Origin: Paractinoplanes tereljensis
Lineage (GTDB): Bacteria; Actinomycetota; Actinomycetes; Mycobacteriales; Micromonosporaceae
Length of the DNA stretch: 64,000 nucleotides
Direction of reading: 5' to 3'
Assembly (NCBI RefSeq): GCF_016862435.1
Contig: NZ_BOMY01000023.1
Span: forward strand, 62,001 to 126,000
Positions 58,629-64,000 of this stretch are shown one piece after another. Every line of letters starts with the position of its first letter. The stretch's first letter is position 1. The notes below the pieces were generated by a model, which was not told the DNA's origin, made no database searches, and saw only the letters and a list, made by a program, of their open reading frames with translations. The position numbers and the translations under genes are program-made.

Positions 58629-59320
58629 CCGCAGTCTCAGCCGAGCAGGCGGTACTGGACAACGCGGCCTGGTCCTCCCTGACCGGCCCGCACGCCCACC
58701 TGGCCGAACGGCACGGCCTGGCCGCCCGCTACCCGAGCGAGGTGGCCGGCTTCCACGCCCTGGCCGACGCCACCGACCCACAGGCCTGGTCCGACCTGGC
58801 CGAACTGACCGGCCCCGACGTCGAGGTCGCGGTGGCCGGCGGCGTGCAGGAGGCCCAGCCCGGCTGGACCCTGGAACGCGAGATCCCCGGGGTACAGCTG
58901 GTCGACGTCGCGCTGACCGCCCGGCCGCTGCCCGAGGCGCTGCGGCTGGGCTCGGCCGACGTACCGGAGATCCTGGATTTGATCGAGCGCACCCGGCCCG
59001 GCCCGTTCCGGCCGCGCACCATCGAACTCGGCACCTACCTGGGCCTGCGGCGCGGCGGCGCACTGATCGCGATGGCGGGCGAGCGGCTGCACCCGACCGG
59101 CTGGACCGAGATCAGCGCAGTCTGCACCGACCCCGCCTTCCGCGGCCAGGGACTGGCAACCGCCCTGATCCGCGCGATAGCGGCGGGCATCCGCGAGCGA
59201 GGCGAAACCCCTTTCCTGCACACCGCCGCCACCAACCAAACAGCAATTCGGCTGTACGAGTCGATCGGCTTCCGCCTACGCCGGACAACGACATTCGCCA
59301 GCTACCGTTTCCAGCCATGA
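58625..59320 (+). CDS. GNAT-family N-acetyltransferase
   Basis: A 231-residue protein. The first 105 residues form an extra N-terminal domain. Residues 110-231 are a GNAT fold with GLRRGGALIAMAGERL, the acetyl-CoA loop VCTDPAFRGQGLATALIRAI and the late segment LHTAATNQTAIRLYESIGFRLRR. In the B. subtilis ytm and yxe operons a GNAT acetylates the imported S-modified cysteine before oxidation. The coupled position here suggests the same job. No deacetylase gene follows. Confidence 0.87.
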   Translation: MTAVSAEQAVLDNAAWSSLTGPHAHLAERHGLAARYPSEVAGFHALADATDPQAWSDLAELTGPDVEVAVAGGVQEAQPGWTLEREIPGVQLVDVALTARPLPEALRLGSADVPEILDLIERTRPGPFRPRTIELGTYLGLRRGGALIAMAGERLHPTGWTEISAVCTDPAFRGQGLATALIRAIAAGIRERGETPFLHTAATNQTAIRLYESIGFRLRRTTTFASYRFQP

Positions 59321-59362
59321 ACACACCAAAAGTCCGCTAACGAAAACGGGCGCGGCGGACGC

Positions 59363-59998
59363 TTACGGCAGTTCGGGGCGTGGCACCGTCGGGGTTATTC
59401 CGTAGACCAGGCGAAGGATTGCGTCGGTCAGCGTGTCGACCAGTTCGTCCTCGGCGTACGCATTCGGGTTGGCGAAAGCGTCGGCGAACGTCGTCAGCCG
59501 CAGGTGGATTGCCATTGTCGCCAGCAGCGCGGGTGAGCCGTGCACCGTGCGGCCTGCTCGCGCGTCGCGTTCGATGCGGTTGCGGAACATCGTGCAGCCG
59601 TTGGTTACCAGGCGGTCGCGCATCTCCAGCACCTCGGGGCCCGGGTCGGGGGCCAGGAAGAACTCACGCAGCCAGCGGCCCTCGACCTTCCAGCGCTTGA
59701 GCGACAGCATCAGGCCCTCGCGTAACGCGGCCCGGTCCAGGCCGTCGGAGGCCAGCCAATCGCCCATGTCGACGTCGGTCTGGCCGATCGCCTTGTCGCA
59801 GAGCGCGGCCAGCAGGGCCTGCTTCGACTCGAAGTAGAAGTAGAAGCCCGAGCGGGCGATGCCGGCGGCACCGGCCAACTCGTCGATGGTCACCTGACCG
59901 ATCGACTTCTCCCTGAGAACGACCCGGGCGGCGTCGAGCAGGGCCTGCTCTCTCTGATCGCCCTTGGTGGGCGCGCGGCGGCTTCCGATGGCTGGCAC
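59363..59998 (-). CDS. TetR-family regulator
   Basis: A 211-residue regulator. The N-terminal helix-turn-helix reads REQALLDAARVVLREKSIGQVTIDELAGAAGIARSGFYFYFESKQALLAAL. The C-terminal ligand domain has REFFLAPDPGPEVLEMRDRLV and ends in ILRLVYGI, like EthR-type proteins. It diverges from an MFS exporter with a palindrome between, the usual layout of a drug-responsive repressor and its efflux target. Confidence 0.9.
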   Translation of the reverse strand: MPAIGSRRAPTKGDQREQALLDAARVVLREKSIGQVTIDELAGAAGIARSGFYFYFESKQALLAALCDKAIGQTDVDMGDWLASDGLDRAALREGLMLSLKRWKVEGRWLREFFLAPDPGPEVLEMRDRLVTNGCTMFRNRIERDARAGRTVHGSPALLATMAIHLRLTTFADAFANPNAYAEDELVDTLTDAILRLVYGITPTVPRPELP

Positions 59999-60041
59999 AC
60001 GGCGATCGTACCGCGTGCATTCGACATCACATCTTTGGTTT

Positions 60042-60056
60042 TCGACACAGTGTTGA
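60042..60056. promoter_or_regulatory. Probable TetR operator
   Basis: TCGACACAGTGTTGA is a 15-base near-palindrome (two mismatched positions in one pair, central A). It lies in the 89 bases between the divergent TetR and MFS genes. Confidence 0.6.
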
Positions 60057-60087
60057 GAATGATCGGCGGCGCGTCTAGCTTCGAGTT

Positions 60088-61581
60088 ATGCCTCCATCAA
60101 GTCCGCCCCGCCTGGCCCTTCCGGTCGCGTGCTACGTCGTGCTACTGGTTTCCGCCCTGCAGACGCTTGTCGTGCCGGTCGTCACCAACATCCAGGCTGA
60201 CCTGGGCGTGTCCGCCACCTCCGCCAGCTGGGTGGTGACCGCCAACCTGCTCGCCGCGGCCGTGCTCACCCCGATCCTCGGCCGCCTCGGCGACCTGCGC
60301 GGCCGCCGCCCGGTGATGCTCGGCGTGCTGGTCGTGGTGCTGCTCGGCTCGATCCTGGCCGCCACCACGTCGACCCTGCCGCTGCTGCTGGTGGCCCGGG
60401 TCATGCAGGCCGCGAGCTTCGGCCTCTTCCCGCTCGCCATCGGCGTGCTGCGCGAGGAACTGCCGCCGCAGCGGCTGACCGGCGCGATGGCCATCGTCAG
60501 CGGCATGCTCGCCGTCGGCGCCGGCATCGGCCTGACCGTGACCGGCCTGGTCATGCAGCACGGCGGCGACTACCACCGGCTGTTCTGGCTGGCCACCGGC
60601 CTGACCGTGGTCGGCCTGGCCGGCGTCCTCGGCCTGCCCCGCCGCGCCGCCGTGGCCACCGGCCGGATCGACTGGATCGGCGGCGGCCTGCTCGGCCTCG
60701 GCCTGGTCCTGCTGCTCATGCCGCTGGAAGAGGGCAACAGCTGGGGCTGGGGTTCGGTGCGGGTGATCGGCTGCCTGATCGCCGCCGTGGTCGTGCTCAC
60801 CGGCTTCGTGCTGGCCGAGCGCCGGATCAGCGACCCGCTGGTCAGCACCCGGATGCTCACCCACCGCCCGCTGGTGATCGCCAACGTGGCCGGCCTGTTC
60901 CTGGGCTTCTCGATGTTCGCGATCTTCCTCGCGGTCTCCTACTTCGTGCAGACCCCGCCCGCACTGACCGGTTACGGCTTCGGCTCCACCGTGCTCGCGG
61001 CCAGCGTGGTCTACCTGCTGCCGGGCAGCATCGCCGGCATCGTCACCGCCCCGCTCGGCGGCCGGCTGGTCGGCCGGTTCGGCCCCAAGAACACCCTGGT
61101 GATCGCCGCGCTCGTCGCGTTCGCCGGCTTCGGCCTGCTGGTCTTCCTGCACACGGCGACCTGGCAGATCATCGTCGGCGCGTTCGCCGTCAACACCGCG
61201 GTCATGTTCGGCTATGCGGCCATGCCCGCCCTGCTGATCGCCAACGTCAGCCCGGCCGAGACCGGCATCGCCAACAGCGTGAACTCGATCTCCCGCTCGG
61301 TCGGCATGTCGCTGGGCACCGCGTTCGTGGTCACCATGGCGACCCGCAACCTGATCCCCGGCGCCCCCGTCGCGCTGCCCCGCGAATCGCAGTACGTGAC
61401 CGTCTTCGCGGTCGGCGCGATCCTCGCCCTGGCCGCCGCGACCCTGGTCGCCCTGGCCCTGCCGAAGAACAAGCCCACCCACCTCAGCACCCTGGAGGTC
61501 GAGGAGGAGGAGATCTTCGGCGCGGCCGGCCTCGAAGTTCCGGCCGACCTGGTCGCGAAGGAGAACGCGGCCCGCGCCTGA
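60088..61581 (+). CDS. MFS drug exporter (EmrB/QacA family)
   Basis: A 497-residue, fourteen-helix transporter. Hallmarks are the N-terminal LQTLVVPVVTNIQADLGVSATSASWVVTANLLAAAVLTPILGRLGDLRGRRPVML (helices 1-2 and motif A), RVMQAASFGLFPLAIGVL, and motif C-like SGMLAVGAGIGLTVTGLVM. The C-terminal tail is acidic (VEEEEIFGAAG). It probably exports a toxic hydrophobic compound under control of the divergent TetR repressor. A strong terminator follows. Confidence 0.9.
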   Translation: MPPSSPPRLALPVACYVVLLVSALQTLVVPVVTNIQADLGVSATSASWVVTANLLAAAVLTPILGRLGDLRGRRPVMLGVLVVVLLGSILAATTSTLPLLLVARVMQAASFGLFPLAIGVLREELPPQRLTGAMAIVSGMLAVGAGIGLTVTGLVMQHGGDYHRLFWLATGLTVVGLAGVLGLPRRAAVATGRIDWIGGGLLGLGLVLLLMPLEEGNSWGWGSVRVIGCLIAAVVVLTGFVLAERRISDPLVSTRMLTHRPLVIANVAGLFLGFSMFAIFLAVSYFVQTPPALTGYGFGSTVLAASVVYLLPGSIAGIVTAPLGGRLVGRFGPKNTLVIAALVAFAGFGLLVFLHTATWQIIVGAFAVNTAVMFGYAAMPALLIANVSPAETGIANSVNSISRSVGMSLGTAFVVTMATRNLIPGAPVALPRESQYVTVFAVGAILALAAATLVALALPKNKPTHLSTLEVEEEEIFGAAGLEVPADLVAKENAARA

Positions 61582-61600
61582 CCCCACCGACCGGAGGTAT

Positions 61601-61636
61601 CGAAGGCCGGCGTCCCGCACGGGACGCCGGCCTTCG
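61601..61636 (+). terminator. Terminator of the MFS exporter gene
   Basis: A perfect 16-base stem (CGAAGGCCGGCGTCCC with GGGACGCCGGCCTTCG) and a four-base loop lies 20 bases after the stop codon. Confidence 0.85.
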
Positions 61637-61648
61637 CGTTGCGTACCT

Positions 61649-62046
61649 ATGGTGGTCGATGTGCCGAAGGTGGCCGGGTTCGTCGGGCTGGTCGGGGGCC
61701 GCCGCCATCGCGCTCGACTCCCGGCCCGGCCTGCTCGTTCTGGTGCTGACCAACGCGGTGGGCATGACGGTCAGCGCCGGCTTCGTGGCACGCCTTCCCC
61801 CGGCGTACGCGTCGCGGTCCTCTGGTTTGGAAAGGTCTCGGCCGTTGGCCGTGTTGCGGGACCATCCGTTCACCGCCCTCGCCGCGGCGATGGCTGGCCG
61901 TGCACACCGGCGGCTGGGGCTGGTGGGTGATCGCGGCGATCTTCGCCGTCGCGGCCCTCGCCGTGTTCCCGGCGGTCTTCTCGGTGGCCGGACCGCGCGC
62001 CTCGCCTGAGGCTCAGCGGACGACCGTCACCGGGCAGTTCGCGTAG
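61649..62046 (+). pseudogene. Decayed MFS transporter fragment
   Basis: Short membrane-protein segments occur in different frames: VAGFVGLVGG (frame of 61649), then AAAIALDSRPGLLVLVLTNAVGMTVSAGF and VLRDHPFTALAAAMA (frame of 61659), then a C-terminal helix HTGGWGWWVIAAIFAVAALAVFPAVFSVAGP (frame of 61900). At least two frameshifts and large deletions separate them. The order fits a decayed MFS gene. The end overlaps the 3' end of the universal stress gene on the other strand. Confidence 0.65.
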
Positions 62047-62444
62047 GCGGCGACGTGCTGGCTGACCGAGCCCAGTACCAGGCCGGCGAAGCCGCCGTGA
62101 CCGCGATTGCCCACCACCAGCAGGTCGGCGCCGGTCGATTCCTCGATCAGGACCTTGGCCGGGCGGCCCTGCTTCACGTGCGGGACGACCCGGATCGGCG
62201 GGTCGTCGCCCAGCTCCTCCTTGATCACCTGGACCAGGTCCTCCGCGGTGCGCTGGCTGGAGTCGGGCACGTAGTGCTCGGAGACGCTGACGCTGCCCGC
62301 CGGTGGGAGCAGGGTGTGCTCCCAGACGTTGAGCACGAGCAGGTCGGCGCCGTGATCGGCCGCCTCGGCCGCGGCCCAGGCCAGGGCCTTGCGGCTGCTC
62401 GGTGACCCGTCGACGCCGACCACGATGGACCGCCATGAACTCAT
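62013..62444 (-). CDS. Universal stress protein (UspA family)
   Basis: A 143-residue single-domain Usp. It has the N-terminal strand IVVGVDGSPSSRKALAWAAAEA and the ATP-binding motif GNRGHGGFAGLVLGSVSQH near 112-130, so it belongs to the ATP-binding branch. It acts in the cytoplasm in stress adaptation. It is monocistronic and opposite the transporter gene at 62574. Confidence 0.92.
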   Translation of the reverse strand: MSSWRSIVVGVDGSPSSRKALAWAAAEAADHGADLLVLNVWEHTLLPPAGSVSVSEHYVPDSSQRTAEDLVQVIKEELGDDPPIRVVPHVKQGRPAKVLIEESTGADLLVVGNRGHGGFAGLVLGSVSQHVAAYANCPVTVVR

Positions 62445-62573
62445 CGCCGTCCCCTTCCGTCTCTAGGCACGGTATTACAGGACCACGGATATCGACACCC
62501 CTAGTTGCGGGCCGGTGACAATCGGTTTAGCGTCCAGAACGGGTGTGATCTGGATCTCAGGTTGGAGGTTGCC

Positions 62574-64000
62574 GTGGCCACGACGACAGTGGAGTCGGTC
62601 TCTCCCGGAGCGGGACAGGACGAACGCCGGCCGCTGATGAGCGGGAACGCGCTGCTGATGATGAACCTGGGCTTCTTCGGGGTGCAGTTCAGCTTCGGCC
62701 TCACCCAGTCGGCGGTGAACCCGCTGTTCCTGCTGATCGGCGCCAGCCCCGACCAGCTGCCGATCCTGAACCTGGCCGGCCCGGTCACCGGCCTGATCAT
62801 CCAGCCGCTGATCGGCGCGATCAGCGACCGCACCTGGCATCCGAAATGGGGACGCCGACGGCCGTTCATCACGGCCGGGGCGCTGCTGTGCGCGGTGATC
62901 CTGTTCCTGTTCCCGTTCGTCGGGGTGCTGTGGCTCGGCGTGATCTGCTTCTGGCTGCTCGACATCGGCAACAACACCTCGATGGAGCCCTACCGGGCAT
63001 TCATCTCCGACCGATTGCCGAAATCTCAACTGGCCCGCGGCTTCCTCACCCAGAGCATGTTCACCGGCGCCGGCGCGGTGCTCGCGAACGTCTCGCTGTT
63101 CGTCCTGCAAAAGGTCGACGCGCTCGACAAGACCGCCGGCAACGGCGTGCCGTACTGGATGTTCGTCTGCTTCATGATCGGCACGTTCTGCATCCTGCTC
63201 ACCGTGCTGACCGCGATGGCCCGCACCCGCGAACTGACCCCGTCCGACGAGGACCTCGAGGAAATTCGCTCCGCGCCTCGCGGCCTCGGGCCCGCGGTGC
63301 GGGAAATCGCGTCGGCCGTACGGTCGATGCCGGTGGCCATGCACAAGATCGGCGTGGTTTTCGTCTTCCAGTGGTACGCCATGTTCATCTACTGGCAGTT
63401 CCTGGCGGTAAGTCTCGGTGAGACGGTCTTCAATGCCAACCCCGACCAAGGTGGTACGGCCTGGGACGAGGCAATCGCATGGAGCGGGCTGCAGAACGGC
63501 GCCTACAACTTCGTGACGATGATTTCCGCGCTGTTCCTGGTCGTTGTGGCGCAGCGGATCGGCGCCAAGCGGGTGCACGCCATTGCCCTCGGATTGGCCG
63601 CGCTGTCGCTGGTCTGGCTCTCCACCATCAACAACCAATACCTGGCCCTGGTCCCGATGATCGGCGTCGGCATCTTCTGGGCGAGCGCGGTCGGCGTGCC
63701 GTACCTGATGGTGGCCAGCATGGTCCCGGCCAAGCGCACCGGCGTCTACATGGGCATCCTCAACATGATGATCGTCGTGCCGATGCTGGTGCAGACGGTG
63801 ACCTTCGGCTGGATCTTCAAGCATTGGCTGGACGGCAAGGGCAGCAACGCGATCCTGCTGGCCGGGGTGCTGCTGGGCATCGGCGCGATCGCGATGCTGT
63901 GGGTCAACCCGCCGTCCGAGGCGGACGAGTCGCCGATCATGCCGCTGGGCGGGAAGCGCTCGATCACGGTCTACGACCAGGTCGTGGTCGGATCAGACGG
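62574..64000 (+). CDS. SLC45-like MFS sugar transporter, 5' part
   Basis: The open frame continues past the right edge; 475 complete codons are visible. The GTG at 62574 follows GGAGG by four bases. Residues give an MFS of the SLC45/GPH sucrose-transporter type: NLGFFGVQFSFGLTQSAVNPLF, the loop ISDRTWHPKWGRRRPFITAGALL, DIGNNTSMEPYRAFISD and GVPYLMVASMVPAKRTGVYMGILNM. It probably takes up a disaccharide with protons. Neighbouring glycoside hydrolase genes, if any, lie outside the window. Confidence 0.87.
   Translation, partial: MATTTVESVSPGAGQDERRPLMSGNALLMMNLGFFGVQFSFGLTQSAVNPLFLLIGASPDQLPILNLAGPVTGLIIQPLIGAISDRTWHPKWGRRRPFITAGALLCAVILFLFPFVGVLWLGVICFWLLDIGNNTSMEPYRAFISDRLPKSQLARGFLTQSMFTGAGAVLANVSLFVLQKVDALDKTAGNGVPYWMFVCFMIGTFCILLTVLTAMARTRELTPSDEDLEEIRSAPRGLGPAVREIASAVRSMPVAMHKIGVVFVFQWYAMFIYWQFLAVSLGETVFNANPDQGGTAWDEAIAWSGLQNGAYNFVTMISALFLVVVAQRIGAKRVHAIALGLAALSLVWLSTINNQYLALVPMIGVGIFWASAVGVPYLMVASMVPAKRTGVYMGILNMMIVVPMLVQTVTFGWIFKHWLDGKGSNAILLAGVLLGIGAIAMLWVNPPSEADESPIMPLGGKRSITVYDQVVVGSD

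Noticed and set aside
59321-59362. Terminator between the GNAT and TetR genes
   Set aside because: The best stem is six bases (GTCCGC with GCGGAC) with a long loop, too weak to call.

Overview
The window is very GC-rich, with G or C at nearly every third codon position. It uses GTG and TTG starts freely, has many ATGA/GTGA gene overlaps, several probable leaderless starts, and a secreted alpha-1,3-glucanase and M4 protease. This fits a soil actinomycete chromosome, most likely Micromonosporaceae (Actinoplanes-like). The genus is an inference from gene content, not a measured placement. I see no rRNA, tRNA, CRISPR array or intact insertion sequence.

0-10 kb is an accessory-looking stretch. 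A partial Trypco1-like gene diverges from a coupled pair: a winged-helix protein and a 1042-residue protein with two separate P-loop ATPase units, the second HerA/FtsK-like. This trio is the best candidate for an undescribed conflict or DNA-transaction system. Orphan genes follow (zinc-ribbon-like protein, small membrane proteins, an L7/L12-like domain protein, an LppX-like lipoprotein, a DIP1984 protein). One stretch is a 50-base relic of the 3' end of the glucanase gene that lies 6.4 kb away.

10-28 kb carries secreted and catabolic functions: GH87 glucanase with CBM35-like, ASH-like and discoidin modules, Xaa-Pro dipeptidyl-peptidase, a fused FAD/Fe-S dehydrogenase, deoxyribose-phosphate aldolase opposite a GntR regulator with tandem operators, an M4 protease with a P-domain, and an MFS exporter. 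28-34 kb is a single-chain biotin-dependent acyl-CoA carboxylase of 1814 residues (BC-BCCP-CT).

34-48 kb holds an HxlR regulator opposite an NAD(P)-binding protein expanded by 63-base tandem repeats, an SDR, a PrsW protease gene interrupted by an in-frame stop, and flavin enzymes beside a peptide-type ABC importer. 51-59 kb holds an Acg-like and an FAD monooxygenase pair, then a tightly coupled operon: amino-acid ABC importer, two FMN monooxygenases and a GNAT acetyltransferase. That set resembles the Bacillus ytm/yxe operons for salvage of sulfur from S-modified cysteines. With the 38-47 kb cluster it suggests a sulfur/flavin catabolic island.

59-64 kb has a TetR/MFS efflux pair, a decayed MFS fragment, a universal stress protein and a partial SLC45-like sugar transporter. 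Decay is recurrent: a LuxR/MalT regulator with an internal deletion (49-51 kb), the stop in prsW, the MFS relic at 61.7 kb, and an MFS gene whose tail runs antisense through a small gene at 48.5 kb. Two copies of a roughly 115-base intergenic element occur at 33.7 and 48.8 kb.
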